Positions 8,733-18,004 of a stretch of 64,000 bases of DNA are shown piece by piece (positions within the stretch are counted from its first letter, which is position 1; the number at the start of each line of letters is the position of its first letter). Source of the DNA: Clostridiales bacterium (lineage in GTDB: Bacteria; Bacillota; Clostridia; Caldicoprobacterales; DTU083); NCBI GenBank assembly GCA_012842605.1, contig DUSN01000026.1, forward strand, positions 21,285 to 85,284, written 5' to 3'. The translations under genes and the position numbers were made by a program. A model generated the notes under the pieces. The model was not told the DNA's origin. It searched no databases and worked only from the letters and a program-made list of their open reading frames with translations.

Positions 8733-9122
8733 TCATTTTACAATTATTGCACTGTCAATATTGGTAAATATGTTTTCTTCGCTGTCCTGCGGGTCAATTG
8801 CAGTAATCAAGGTTCGATTCTTTATGCTTGCAATAAAGGCAATGTCCTTGTACAGCATAAGTGAATCTTTCGCCCCTTTGGCATCGGCTTTTGCCATAGC
8901 CATACCCAATACCTTTATATCGTTCTCATTCAAAATAATGTTTCTTTCCAACAGACGTTTGCTGGCATGGCCGGAAATCTTAACAGAATCATTTGATTTT
9001 TGAATCTCCCTGTTTAAAATGCTCTGAAAAGAATTCTGGCTGCCCTGGGTATCAGGTGTTGGCCTTTTCCGCTCTGTTTCCTGCAACTGTGGCAAGTACC
9101 TGCTGTTTATTCGCAACGACAT
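8733..9122 (-). CDS. Conserved flagellar operon protein (TIGR02530-like)
   Basis: A 129-residue protein of unknown function found between flgD and flgE in many Firmicutes. Recognisable features are the N-terminal RINSRYLPQLQ, a FQSILNREI segment, and a central SGHASKRLLERNIILNENDI. The C-terminal half looks like a small alpha/beta fold ending in NIDSAIIVK. There is no signal peptide or membrane helix, so it is probably cytoplasmic. It overlaps flgD by 16 bases. A role in hook assembly is inferred only from position. Confidence 0.8.
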   Translation of the reverse strand: MSLRINSRYLPQLQETERKRPTPDTQGSQNSFQSILNREIQKSNDSVKISGHASKRLLERNIILNENDIKVLGMAMAKADAKGAKDSLMLYKDIAFIASIKNRTLITAIDPQDSEENIFTNIDSAIIVK

Positions 9123-9541
9123 CTAACCACCTCTTCCGATGCAGTGATTTCTTCTACCTGGTACAGCTTATATTGAGCACCGTTTACCACGATATTGATC
9201 TCGCCGTTTTGCATGGTTACCTTTTCCACTACACCCTGTACCTGCTTCTGCCCGTCATTCACGGTAACACTCTTGCCGACCAGCTGACTTCCATACTGGA
9301 TATACTGGAAATAAACCAATTCCGATATGCTGTAATACAAGTTCTGCAATTGCTCCAGGGAGCTAAACTGAGCCAGCTGCGCAATATACTGCGTATTGTC
9401 TCCGACGCTTAACGGGTCCTGATACTGGAGCTGTGCCGCTAAAATTGAAAGAAAATCATCCTTGCCCAGTTGACTCTTTGGCGTTCGTTCTGATTGCTGT
9501 ACCGCAGCGAATGCATTCACTTTTGAAATGTCCACTCTCAT
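9107..9541 (-). CDS. flgD: FlgD, hook-capping scaffold protein
   Basis: A protein of about 144 residues with the FlgD signature LGKDDFLSILAAQLQYQDPL and DNTQYIAQLAQFSSLEQLQN, which caps the growing hook and guides FlgE assembly. It ends with a short beta-rich part and lacks the longer tudor/Ig region of enteric FlgD, as is usual in Firmicutes. Three start codons lie in a row (GTG-ATG-ATG at 9547, 9544, 9541); the last has the best spacing to GGAAAGGAG. It sits 18 bases after fliK. Confidence 0.93.
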   Translation of the reverse strand: MRVDISKVNAFAAVQQSERTPKSQLGKDDFLSILAAQLQYQDPLSVGDNTQYIAQLAQFSSLEQLQNLYYSISELVYFQYIQYGSQLVGKSVTVNDGQKQVQGVVEKVTMQNGEINIVVNGAQYKLYQVEEITASEEVVRCRCE

Positions 9542-9559
9542 CATCACTCCTTTCCTTTT

Positions 9560-11050
9560 TTATGCAAATCGATCCAGTGAAACTCCGGTAATCCCTTGAT
9601 AATAGGAAACCGGTAATACCTGAGGATACAATTGTTGTTTATCAGTGTCGTCCTTTCGGACAGACTGTCCAAAGAACAATTGCTCCTGACTGCTGCCTTG
9701 ATAAAAATCGTGTCTTCTTTCCCGATTCTGCTCCTGGCTGTTTTGATACAGGCTTATGTTTACTTCGTTTAAAATGATATTTTGATTTCTTAAGCGGTCT
9801 TTCAAGTTTTGCAATTGGCTTTCCATCGCTTCTCTGACCGAGAGGGTCTCTACCAGAATTTCGCCGGTTATCACCCCGTTTTTCATCCGAAGCCGTACTT
9901 CCATTTCACCAAGCAGTTCCGGTTTCAGTTTCATGTTCAGAACAGTATGTTCCCCTTCCTTTAGAATCGCAAACCTTTCTGCCAATTGCATTTCAATATC
10001 CTGCAAATTCTGAATCTGTGCATGTCTGACAGCGGCCTCCTGAATGCTGTCCGCTCTGCTTTTTAAGATGGGAGCGCTGCTTTGTAAATCAAGTTTGCCT
10101 GACAGCTCTTCTGTTTCTTTGCCGTCTGTCCTGTATTCATCATCTATTTCAGAAGGTTTCCTGAAGGAATAAGAAACAGCCTTATCGGTTTTATTGCCGG
10201 GAATGGTATTTCTAAAATTTACGGGTTCGGACTCTTTTGCTTCAACACCTGTCAAATGAATATTTCGACCGGTTAAAGCATCCGCAGACGGGTTAATCCT
10301 GGGGACTGTTTTTGTCTCGCTCGTTCCAGTTTCAAAAGCCACCGATGCGTAATTATCAGTTAACAGACCATCTTCATTATCATTAGATGCTTCTTTAATT
10401 GGAACAAGCGTTTCCATTGCATTTTTTACCAAAACACCTGCTATTCGTTCACCTGTAAATGAAGTACCATCTGCTGGAATGTCCATTGTCGGGGCTTCAG
10501 GCCCTGGTGCGTCCAATGCCGGCAGATGCATTGCCGGGTTATCCGGCATCGTAAATCCTTCACGAAAATTAAATATGCCCTTAAAAAGTAAACTTTCTGA
10601 TTGAGCAGTTCCTGAAGAAACATCTTTGGTTTCAGGAAATGCGGTTTTTTCAAAATCCATCGGTTTACTCTGAATATTTCCCGTGATGCCTGCTTTTGTT
10701 TCAGTTAGCTGCTGTTCATTCAAAGGAATTGCAGGTCTCAGCAAAGGTTCGGTAAAGATGGGTTTTTTAGCCATGGTAAGCTGCGGAATGGTGTTTAAAT
10801 TTAAATTTGACATGAATTCATCCACTACGCTTTTTTGAGTCATAACCCTGTCACGGAAAACCATTGCATTGCCGGCCGGGAAGTTTTGGCTATGCTGCAC
10901 AGTTTGTTCATTAACAGGCATGTTCATCATGGAAAGTATCTGTGCAATCATTTCCTGAAAATCTGCTTCCTGCCCTGTGCTGCCTTTGTCCTGCATCCGC
11001 CTGGTAACAGCTTGTATTACCTGTTTCCATTGTTCTAAATTTACTCTCAC
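9560..11050 (-). CDS. fliK: FliK, hook-length control protein
   Basis: A 496-residue protein with a long low-complexity N-terminal two thirds and a conserved C-terminal domain near residues 355-440 containing LNMKLKPELLGEMEVRLRMK and LRNQNIILNEVNISL, the Flg_hook export-switch domain. FliK is secreted while the hook grows, measures its length, and then contacts the FlhB part of the FliR-FlhB fusion. The start is GTG with GGGGGTG upstream. The N-terminal region is diverged, as in all FliK proteins. Confidence 0.92.
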   Translation of the reverse strand: MRVNLEQWKQVIQAVTRRMQDKGSTGQEADFQEMIAQILSMMNMPVNEQTVQHSQNFPAGNAMVFRDRVMTQKSVVDEFMSNLNLNTIPQLTMAKKPIFTEPLLRPAIPLNEQQLTETKAGITGNIQSKPMDFEKTAFPETKDVSSGTAQSESLLFKGIFNFREGFTMPDNPAMHLPALDAPGPEAPTMDIPADGTSFTGERIAGVLVKNAMETLVPIKEASNDNEDGLLTDNYASVAFETGTSETKTVPRINPSADALTGRNIHLTGVEAKESEPVNFRNTIPGNKTDKAVSYSFRKPSEIDDEYRTDGKETEELSGKLDLQSSAPILKSRADSIQEAAVRHAQIQNLQDIEMQLAERFAILKEGEHTVLNMKLKPELLGEMEVRLRMKNGVITGEILVETLSVREAMESQLQNLKDRLRNQNIILNEVNISLYQNSQEQNRERRHDFYQGSSQEQLFFGQSVRKDDTDKQQLYPQVLPVSYYQGITGVSLDRFA

Positions 11051-11092
11051 CCTTTTTCACCCCCTTCCCTGTCAATTTGTTTTACATATATC

Positions 11093-11527
11093 TTATCTCC
11101 TCATATGGGAGTATAAGGCCAGCTCATCAATAGTTTTCTGTTCTGCCTGGTCCAATTCACTGTAATATTGGCTTAATGCCTTTTCTTTGTGTTTTTCTAT
11201 CATCTTTCTGTCTTTTTGTGCAGATATCAGCTGCTGTCTCCAGGACTCCATTGTCTTTTCTGCTTCCGTAACCAGCCGTTTTTGAATCTCTATTTTTTCC
11301 TTCAGATAGTGTATGTATTGATACAAATTTTTCAGCTCATAAACCTGGTGCTGAGAACGGCTGAGCTTGGAAGAGTAAGCAGAACTCAGCTCTTTTTCAT
11401 AACTGCACAGGATCTCTTTTTGCTGCATATACTCATTCAGCGCATCAGCAAACTTCAATTTTTTCTCTTCTTCTATATTTCTGCGGTAGTCCAGTATATT
11501 TTGCATGGAATAACGAAACCGCTTCAT
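11093..11527 (-). CDS. fliJ: FliJ, export ATPase stalk / chaperone escort
   Basis: A 144-residue, almost entirely alpha-helical, charged protein with long coiled-coil stretches. It begins MKRFRYSMQNILDYRRNIEE, the typical FliJ start. FliJ sits in the centre of the FliI hexamer like the gamma subunit of F-type ATPase and links it to FlhA. It follows fliI by 18 bases and precedes fliK, the normal order, without the extra ylxF gene seen in Bacillus. Confidence 0.92.
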   Translation of the reverse strand: MKRFRYSMQNILDYRRNIEEEKKLKFADALNEYMQQKEILCSYEKELSSAYSSKLSRSQHQVYELKNLYQYIHYLKEKIEIQKRLVTEAEKTMESWRQQLISAQKDRKMIEKHKEKALSQYYSELDQAEQKTIDELALYSHMRR

Positions 11528-11545
11528 CTATCTCACCCGATTTTA

Positions 11546-12862
11546 TTAATTCAATATTTCCTGCATAATCTTCAGTGTATCGTTAAAATCTGATTTTTCA
11601 TTTACATCCTGCTTCAAAAATTCATTAATCGGGCCGATTAAAGCAATTGCCCTGTCTATCTGGGGGTTGGATCCATTGGCATAGGCTCCTATATTAATTA
11701 AGTCCTCTGACTTTTCATAGGTCCCCAGTACATTTCTAATCTCTCCTGCCAGCCGATATTGTTCTTCCGTAATAATTTCTTTTGCAACACGGCTGATGCT
11801 TTGCTGCACGTCAATGGCAGGAAAGTGATTACGACCGGCCAATTTTCTGGACAATACAATATGTCCGTCTAAAATTCCCCGTACTGCATCTGCAATAGGC
11901 TCATTCATGTCATCACCATCTACCAGTACTGTATAGAAAGCGGTAATTGAGCCTTGCTCAGAAGTGCCTGATCGCTCCAGCAGTTTGGGAAGTTCGGCAA
12001 AAACAGAAGGGGTATAGCCCTTGGTAGCAGGCGGCTCTCCTATCGCCAGCCCTACCTCTCGCTTTGCCATTGCAAAACGGGTGACTGAATCCATCATCAG
12101 CATGACTTTCATGCCCTTGTCACGAAAGTATTCAGCTATTGTAGTGGCAACATATGCTCCTTTCAGTCTGATCAATGCAGGCTGGTCCGATGTAGCACAT
12201 ACGACAACGGATTTTCTTAATCCCTCTTCTCCCAAATCTTTCTCAATAAATTCCCGTACTTCCCTTCCTCTTTCGCCTATAAGAGCTATGACATTTACAT
12301 CTGCTTCACAATACCTGCTGATCATACCCAAAAGAGTACTTTTGCCAACGCCGCTGCCGGCAAAAATGCCAACCCTCTGACCCTCGCCGCAGGTAAGCAG
12401 GCCGTCTATCGCTCTTACCCCTGTTGACATGATCTGGCTGATTCTTTTTCTCTTCAATGGGTTGGGAGGAGTCCGCTCAACGGAATAATACTCATCCAGA
12501 AACACCGGTTCTCCTTCCATAGGCCTGCCAAGGCCATCCAGTATTTTCCCTAAAAGGCCATCTCCAATAGGGATAGTCAGTACCCTGCCTGTCGGGATAA
12601 CCTTGCAGCCTGAACCTACACCTTTCAGGTCGCCCAGCGGCATCAGCAGAGCTTGATGGCCTTTGAAGCCCACTACTTCTGCCATTACCGAATTTTGTCC
12701 TTTCTCGTCAAGCAGAATCTCGCAGACTTCACCTACGAAGCTCTTAATCCCCTGTACTACAATAGTCAGACCGATAACCTGGGTCACCTTGCCTGCTATG
12801 GTATAGAATCGATTGTTCTCCAAAAAATCAATACAACCGTTAAAGTCAAAATTAAAGTCCAT
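11546..12862 (-). CDS. fliI: FliI, flagellar export ATPase
   Basis: A 438-residue F1-beta-like ATPase. Walker A is GIFAGSGVGKSTLLGMI, Walker B VMLMMDSVTRFAMAKREVGL, followed by GEPPATKGYTPSVFAELPKL. The N-terminal about 90 residues form the beta-barrel cap and the C-terminus is helical. It powers delivery of export substrates to the gate with FliH and FliJ. Its start directly abuts the fliH stop, so the two are probably coupled. Confidence 0.97.
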   Translation of the reverse strand: MDFNFDFNGCIDFLENNRFYTIAGKVTQVIGLTIVVQGIKSFVGEVCEILLDEKGQNSVMAEVVGFKGHQALLMPLGDLKGVGSGCKVIPTGRVLTIPIGDGLLGKILDGLGRPMEGEPVFLDEYYSVERTPPNPLKRKRISQIMSTGVRAIDGLLTCGEGQRVGIFAGSGVGKSTLLGMISRYCEADVNVIALIGERGREVREFIEKDLGEEGLRKSVVVCATSDQPALIRLKGAYVATTIAEYFRDKGMKVMLMMDSVTRFAMAKREVGLAIGEPPATKGYTPSVFAELPKLLERSGTSEQGSITAFYTVLVDGDDMNEPIADAVRGILDGHIVLSRKLAGRNHFPAIDVQQSISRVAKEIITEEQYRLAGEIRNVLGTYEKSEDLINIGAYANGSNPQIDRAIALIGPINEFLKQDVNEKSDFNDTLKIMQEILN

Positions 12863-13615
12863 CTATATCTCCAACTTCATCAGGGCATTTACAATATTGT
12901 CCAACTGCTGGTCTATCTCCAGATGTATAACCTGATCTTCCGTTTCAATTATGCAGTCATATTCTTTGAGAGTTGAGTCCTCTAAGAATACAAAGGTTGC
13001 ATTGGGACAGATCTTCTCAAACTGGCAGCTGCTGGCCTGCAGGATGGGTATATAATGAGCAGGACTTCTTAACAGGACCTGCTTTCTGTCTTCTGAACTG
13101 TGCAATGCTTCCCTGACCATTTCAACAATGCTCTCATCATTCATATCAATATTGATATGGATGATTTTTTTCGCCATGGCAGCAGCTAATTTAATAATTT
13201 CCGCCTGAGTTTTTCTGATATATTCCCTTGACTCACGGTGGGCAGCCTGCAGCAAAGCCTTTGCCTGCTTTTGCATTTGCTCCGTACTTTGCATTCCTTC
13301 TTTATAGCCCGCCTGAAACCCACTCTTCCTTCCTTCCTGCAAGCCAGCCTGATAACCTTCATCTCTTGCCTGCATCTGAATAGCCTGAGCCTGTTCCCTG
13401 GCCTGCTGAATAATACTTTCTGCCTGAGCCTCAGCCTGCCTGATCATATTTTCCAGTTTCACCTGGATTTGACGTGCTTTCTCTTCAGCTTCCCACTCTG
13501 CTGCTGATTTTTTTTCTCCGTTCAGAGTGTTTCTGATAGGCATTAAGGGAATTTGAAGACAGCCTTTTGCCATGTCTACCTGATTGTTCTTAATAAGGTT
13601 ACGGGACAATGACAT
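12863..13615 (-). CDS. fliH: FliH, regulator of export ATPase FliI
   Basis: A protein of about 250 residues. The middle (about residues 40-110) is a long Gln/Ala/Glu-rich coiled coil with GxxxG-like repeats (GYQAGLQEGRKSGFQAGYKE), the hallmark of FliH; the C-terminal domain resembles V-ATPase subunit E. FliH dimers hold FliI at the C-ring. The start chosen is ATG at 13615; GTG at 13624 adds three residues. It overlaps the end of fliG by 17 bases. Confidence 0.9.
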   Translation of the reverse strand: MSLSRNLIKNNQVDMAKGCLQIPLMPIRNTLNGEKKSAAEWEAEEKARQIQVKLENMIRQAEAQAESIIQQAREQAQAIQMQARDEGYQAGLQEGRKSGFQAGYKEGMQSTEQMQKQAKALLQAAHRESREYIRKTQAEIIKLAAAMAKKIIHINIDMNDESIVEMVREALHSSEDRKQVLLRSPAHYIPILQASSCQFEKICPNATFVFLEDSTLKEYDCIIETEDQVIHLEIDQQLDNIVNALMKLEI

Positions 13616-14612
13616 TCTCCCCACCCCGTGCTATAATTATTTCATTTGCCTCATCCAGCATTCTTATAATAGACACAATCTTCTGCTGAGCGGCTTCTGC
13701 TTCTACCAAACGAACCGGGCCCATAAATTCGATATCTTCCCTTAAGGTCTGCGCTGCCCGCTTTGACATGTTCCGGAATATTACATTTGATACATCTTCG
13801 GAAGAAATCTTGAGGGCCAGAGCGAGATCTCTGCTGTCTACTTCTCTCAGAACTCTTTGGATTGAAGCATTGTCCAGCGTGACAATATCTTCGAATACAA
13901 ACATGCCTGCCCTTACCTGTTCGGCTAAATCCGGCTCTTCCTTTTCCAGTTCCTCTATAATATTCTTTTCCGTAGCCCTGTCGACAGAGTTTAAAATATC
14001 AACCAGGGTGTTCACGCCTCCTATAGAAGCATAGTCGTTGTTTATTACCGAAGACAGCTTTTTCTCCAATACAGACTCAACCTGCCTGATTACTACAGGT
14101 GATGTTGTATTCATGGTAGCAATTCTGTATGCAACGTCTACCTGCAGTTCATCGGGAAGACCTGACAAAATGGTTGCTGCCTTATCAGGCTGCAGGTAGC
14201 AAAGAATCAAAGCAATTGTTTGAGGGTGCTCTTTGGATATTGTGTTAAAAAGCTGCTGTGAATCCGCTTTTCTTGCAATTGCAAATGGTCTGCGCTGTTG
14301 AGTGATTTCAGATACAGTATCAATAATCTCCTTTGCCTTCTGGCTTCCCAGGGCCTTAGTAAGAAGGTTTTTCGCGTAATCCAGCCCTCCATGGTTGATG
14401 TAGTCATGGGCAAGGCTCATATCCAGAAACTCTTTCAAAATTTCATGTTTTTGTTGAGCTGTAATCTTTGTGGTATTTGCTATTTCATAGGTTACTTTTT
14501 CAATCATACTTTCGGGCAGCCTTTTCATTATGCCTGACGATATTTCTGACCCAAGAGCAATCATCAATATGGCTGCTTTTTGTACTCCACTTAATTTTTG
14601 TGCCTGTGCCAT
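13599..14612 (-). CDS. fliG: FliG, motor switch protein
   Basis: A 337-residue rotor protein with the usual three domains: an N-terminal FliF-binding part (KLSGVQKAAILMIALGSEIS), a middle domain with the FliM-binding motif KEHPQTIALIL, and a C-terminal torque domain with MFVFEDIVTLDNASIQRVLR and the charged helix facing MotA. The length matches the family. It starts 6 bases after fliF and overlaps fliH. Confidence 0.97.
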   Translation of the reverse strand: MAQAQKLSGVQKAAILMIALGSEISSGIMKRLPESMIEKVTYEIANTTKITAQQKHEILKEFLDMSLAHDYINHGGLDYAKNLLTKALGSQKAKEIIDTVSEITQQRRPFAIARKADSQQLFNTISKEHPQTIALILCYLQPDKAATILSGLPDELQVDVAYRIATMNTTSPVVIRQVESVLEKKLSSVINNDYASIGGVNTLVDILNSVDRATEKNIIEELEKEEPDLAEQVRAGMFVFEDIVTLDNASIQRVLREVDSRDLALALKISSEDVSNVIFRNMSKRAAQTLREDIEFMGPVRLVEAEAAQQKIVSIIRMLDEANEIIIARGGENVIVP

Positions 14613-14618
14613 ATCAAA

Positions 14619-16226
14619 TCACCTCTCATCTTCCAGAATCCAGGCTCTTACCAAATCTGCCACATCATCAGGATTGTTTTGGGCAAATTCCTTTATGCTT
14701 CGTTCTTCTGTGCTTTCTTTTGTCTCAAAATTAATAACTGGTTCGCGCAGAAGCTCTTCTACGGATATGGGTTCATTTATTTCCGCATTTAACAGAGGTG
14801 TTTCTTTTTTCTTTTTCCCTGTGCCCCCACGAATCAACCTTATGATAACGGTAATACCGATGGCCAAAAGAATTCCTGCAACAGCATAGGCAATTATCCG
14901 CCTGAGTGCTGCCTCTCTGCTTGCTTTTAGAGCTGCTTCTTTCTCTAATCGCTCTCGTTCTTCAGCCAGTTGCCTTTCCAGTTCATCCTGCAGTGAAGTA
15001 TCAAATGGAACCCCTTCTACATGTATCAAATCTCCCCGGTCGGCATTATAGCCAATGGCAGCCATTGCAATATTCTCTATGGCCCGTTTTTGTTCTGCAT
15101 TCAAGCTGCCGTCATATACGACAGAAGCTGAAATACGCTTCACTTCTCCGGGTGCTTTTCTGGTATACGTGGTTGTTTCCCCGATCTCATTGTTTGTTAT
15201 GGATTCATAGGAGATTACCCCGTTTTTCAGTATATCCTCAATGTTTTTGTCGAGATAATTCTGTGTATTATTGTCAATAGGACTGGTTCCTTCTCCTTCT
15301 TCCGAGCTGTTGCTCTGATTGATACGTATCTGCTGGCTTCGGATAACGCCCTCCGGGCTGTATGAAATAACCGTACTCTCTTCGGAATCAAAATCTAAAT
15401 CCGCCTTTATTGCAACAGCTACCTTACCGACTCCAAAAACCTGCTCCAGCATCCCTTCCAGGTCTTTTTTCAGGCTGTTTTCAAACTGTTTCTCCAGCTC
15501 CATCATATGATTGCTTCCACTAGTAGTATCAAAGGGGTCATCTTCCTCCAGAACCCCTTTACTAAGCAGGTTTGCCTGGGAATCCACTACACGGACATTT
15601 TCTTCCGGTAAATTTTCTACTGCACCGGATACAAGGGAAATAATTCCTCTGATTTGCTCTTTAGACAAACTTTGTTTCCCGTTATTCTTCAGAGTAAGTA
15701 TGATAGATGCAGTAGCAGGACGCTGTTCTTTCATGAATATTGTGTCCCTGGACAAAGCCAGATGAACCCTGGCTTTTTCAACCTCTTCAAGGGATTCTAT
15801 GGAGCGTTCCAATTCGCCCTGCAATGCTCTCTGGTATAATATCTGCCTGTCAGCGTCTGTCATAGCATATCCGGAGTCATCAAACAATTCAAAACCTTTG
15901 CCGCTGTTTGGCAAAGCCCCATCAATGGCCAAATCCAGACGGAGCCGGTCTACATCCTTTTTCGGCACCAGTATGGTTGTCCCATTATCTTCTAATTTGT
16001 AATCGGTAAACTTATTTCCATCCAACGCCGCTACAATCTTAGACGAATCCTGTATATCCAGTTTGGTAAAGATGGGAACATACTCTGTTTTGTTCATGCT
16101 CATTCCAAAAATAATTATTGCTATAACAACAGAGCAAGCAAGCACAATTATGCTTATTTTTTTGTTCATGCTAAGATTGCCCCAGCCGGCTGTAATTTTT
16201 GTCCAAATATCTGGTTTGTCCGCCAC
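14619..16226 (-). CDS. fliF: FliF, MS-ring protein
   Basis: A 535-residue protein with membrane helices near residues 25-45 and about 440-460 flanking a large extracytoplasmic region of ring-building motifs. Signatures include YQRALQGELERSIESLEEVE and KARVHLALS. The cytoplasmic C-terminus, ending DVADLVRAWILEDER, binds FliG. FliF forms the MS ring on which the export gate and C-ring assemble. It lies 45 bases after fliE. Confidence 0.97.
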   Translation of the reverse strand: MADKPDIWTKITAGWGNLSMNKKISIIVLACSVVIAIIIFGMSMNKTEYVPIFTKLDIQDSSKIVAALDGNKFTDYKLEDNGTTILVPKKDVDRLRLDLAIDGALPNSGKGFELFDDSGYAMTDADRQILYQRALQGELERSIESLEEVEKARVHLALSRDTIFMKEQRPATASIILTLKNNGKQSLSKEQIRGIISLVSGAVENLPEENVRVVDSQANLLSKGVLEEDDPFDTTSGSNHMMELEKQFENSLKKDLEGMLEQVFGVGKVAVAIKADLDFDSEESTVISYSPEGVIRSQQIRINQSNSSEEGEGTSPIDNNTQNYLDKNIEDILKNGVISYESITNNEIGETTTYTRKAPGEVKRISASVVYDGSLNAEQKRAIENIAMAAIGYNADRGDLIHVEGVPFDTSLQDELERQLAEERERLEKEAALKASREAALRRIIAYAVAGILLAIGITVIIRLIRGGTGKKKKETPLLNAEINEPISVEELLREPVINFETKESTEERSIKEFAQNNPDDVADLVRAWILEDER

Positions 16227-16271
16227 TGTTAAACTCCTAACCCCTACTCAATTTGCTTTTAGTAAAACAGG

Positions 16272-16571
16272 TTACAGCTGCATCCTGTTAATTTCCTGAT
16301 AAGATTCCACTAGTTTATTCCTGACCTGCACTGCCATTTCCAATGCCAGTCTGGCTTCTTCCGCTGCCAGCAAGACAGAGTGAATGTCCTCGGCTTCACC
16401 CTTAATCAATTGCTGGCTTGCTTCGTCCGCCTTAATCAGCAGCTCATTAACCTTATTAAGTTCATTTTTTAACATAGTACCGAAATCAGCTTTAGAATTT
16501 CTGTTGACATTAACTTGTGAATATTCTTGAATACGAGCTGAATAAGCCTGAACTGCAGGATTTATTTTCAT
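16272..16571 (-). CDS. fliE: FliE, MS-ring/rod junction protein
   Basis: A 99-residue protein with the conserved C-terminal part LLAAEEARLALEMAVQVRNK and VESYQEINRMQL. FliE connects the rod to the MS ring and is the first axial protein exported. The length is normal. It lies between flgC and fliF, the standard order of this operon. Confidence 0.95.
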   Translation of the reverse strand: MKINPAVQAYSARIQEYSQVNVNRNSKADFGTMLKNELNKVNELLIKADEASQQLIKGEAEDIHSVLLAAEEARLALEMAVQVRNKLVESYQEINRMQL

Positions 16572-16581
16572 AAGATCCCCC

Positions 16582-17016
16582 TTATCTTCTGCCGATCTCC
16601 AAAGCCTTCATCATCATGCCCTTTGTTGCATTTAATACTGTAACATTGGCCTCATATGCCCTGGTTGCGGCAATCAAGTCTACCATTTCATTGAGTATAT
16701 TCACATTTGGCATCATTACATATCCATCTTCATTGGCATCGGGATGGCCTGGGTCATACACGCTTTGCAGAGGGCTGTCATCTTCTATAATACCAACAGC
16801 TTTGACCCCCTTGCTTGACTTTTCTATCATGCCGGTTTGCTTGTTTAATTCGGTTTCGAGATTTTCCTGAAAAACTGCTATTCTTCTCCTGTATGGCCCG
16901 CCTTCCTCAGTACGCGTGGTGTTGACATTGGCAATATTGGAAGCTATGATATCCATTCGCAGGCGTTCAGCAGTTAACCCGCTGGCACTGATTCTCATGG
17001 TATCAAATGCCTTCAC
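16582..17016 (-). CDS. flgC: FlgC, proximal rod protein
   Basis: A rod protein of about 144 residues with the axial motif [20 protein letters not shown] and [19 protein letters not shown], and the C-terminal [20 protein letters not shown]. The start is uncertain: GTG at 17016 has GGGAGGGG eight bases upstream and is preferred; TTG at 17022 is two codons earlier. It follows flgB closely. Confidence 0.93.
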   Translation of the reverse strand: MKAFDTMRISASGLTAERLRMDIIASNIANVNTTRTEEGGPYRRRIAVFQENLETELNKQTGMIEKSSKGVKAVGIIEDDSPLQSVYDPGHPDANEDGYVMMPNVNILNEMVDLIAATRAYEANVTVLNATKGMMMKALEIGRR

Positions 17017-17018
17017 TA

Positions 17019-17429
17019 TCAACCCCTCCCTTCAGTTATAACATGCCTTAAAATTCCTATTTTTTGGTTGATTTGCTGTATAAGGGTGTTGTATAACAGC
17101 TGATTTGCGGCCAGGTTAGCCATTTCCACATCAATATCAACGTTGTTTCCATCATTTCTCATGGCAGGAGAACGGTCTTTTACCAGCCTTGGCTCCACCC
17201 CGTCAGCTCCATTCCGTAATCCGATATGATATTTGTGAGTAGCTTTCAGTTGCACATCGAAATCAGACATTGCTTTTTTTAGTTCCTGTTCGAAAATAAC
17301 CCTGTCTGCCTGATAGTTTGGTGTATTGATATTAGCAATATTGTTGGAAATAGCCTGCTGTCTTAATGTGGATGCATCAAGCGCTTTTTTCAGCAACCTA
17401 TAGGTATTATCCACATCTATTCTGAGCAC
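17019..17429 (-). CDS. flgB: FlgB, proximal rod protein
   Basis: A rod protein of about 136 residues, the first gene of the long early flagellar operon. It carries [20 protein letters not shown] followed by TPNYQADRV, the usual FlgB motif, and a C-terminal [21 protein letters not shown] chose GTG at 17429 because the run GGGGGG lies seven bases upstream; a TTG at 17444 would place that run inside the gene. Upstream is a terminator for the fliS unit, so a promoter should lie in 17430-17520, but I see no clear consensus there. Confidence 0.93.
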   Translation of the reverse strand: MLRIDVDNTYRLLKKALDASTLRQQAISNNIANINTPNYQADRVIFEQELKKAMSDFDVQLKATHKYHIGLRNGADGVEPRLVKDRSPAMRNDGNNVDIDVEMANLAANQLLYNTLIQQINQKIGILRHVITEGRG

Positions 17430-17516
17430 GGTATATCCCCCCAAAATCCTTTGTTTAAGCTGTTTTCTCTTGAAAATAGTCTATTCGACATGATTGGTAC
17501 ATTTTCCTTCTTTTTC

Positions 17517-17556
17517 TATAAAATAATAAGAAATTCAGTATATGTCTGAATTTCTT
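17517..17556 (-). terminator. Intrinsic terminator after fliS
   Basis: A perfect 11-bp stem AAGAAATTCAG/CTGAATTTCTT with a 7-base loop at 17528-17556 is followed on the minus strand by ATTATTTTAT. It lies 31 bases past the fliS stop and separates the flaG-fliD-fliS unit from flgB. Confidence 0.7.
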
Positions 17557-17586
17557 GTCGTAAAATGTATATCCAGATTAATGCAT

Positions 17587-17952
17587 TTATATAATTTTTG
17601 CCCAGGTGTCTCTTAAATCTTCCAGCATGGAATACACCATTTTTACCTTACTAAGGTCCTTACGGATATTTGCATCTATCAACTCACGGTTCATATAGTC
17701 ATACAGGCTGTATAACCTTTTTGAGATCTCACCTGCATCGAAGTTAAGAGTAGCCATTAATTCCTGCAAAACATCCTGTGTTTTTACAAGATATTTATTT
17801 GTATTTTCAATATTCTTCTCTTCCATGGCCTTCATAGCAAACCTTAAAAACTTCAATGCACCATCATATACCATGAGAAGCAGTTTGCCCGGTGATGATG
17901 TATTGACCTGATTGTTCTGATAGACATTATATGCATTTAAATTCTGGTACAC
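17587..17952 (-). CDS. fliS: FliS, flagellin export chaperone
   Basis: A 121-residue helical protein with the FliS signature YQNNQVNTSSPGKLLLMVYD and GALKFLRFAMKAMEEKNIE. FliS binds the flagellin C-terminus in the cytoplasm, prevents premature polymerisation, and in Bacillus-type systems helps FliW-mediated control. The start is GTG with AAAGGGG eight bases upstream. It is the last gene of the flaG-fliD-fliT-like-fliS unit. Confidence 0.95.
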   Translation of the reverse strand: MYQNLNAYNVYQNNQVNTSSPGKLLLMVYDGALKFLRFAMKAMEEKNIENTNKYLVKTQDVLQELMATLNFDAGEISKRLYSLYDYMNRELIDANIRKDLSKVKMVYSMLEDLRDTWAKII

Positions 17953-18004
17953 TGTTTCGCCCCTTTCATTTTAGCGCAGCATAGTTGCATTAACGTTTTT
18001 TCCC

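Noticed and set aside
17430..17520. Sigma-28 promoter for the early flagellar operon
   Set aside because: Only a TCGAATA sequence resembles the -10 box and no TAAA is at the right distance; early operons normally use another sigma factor.
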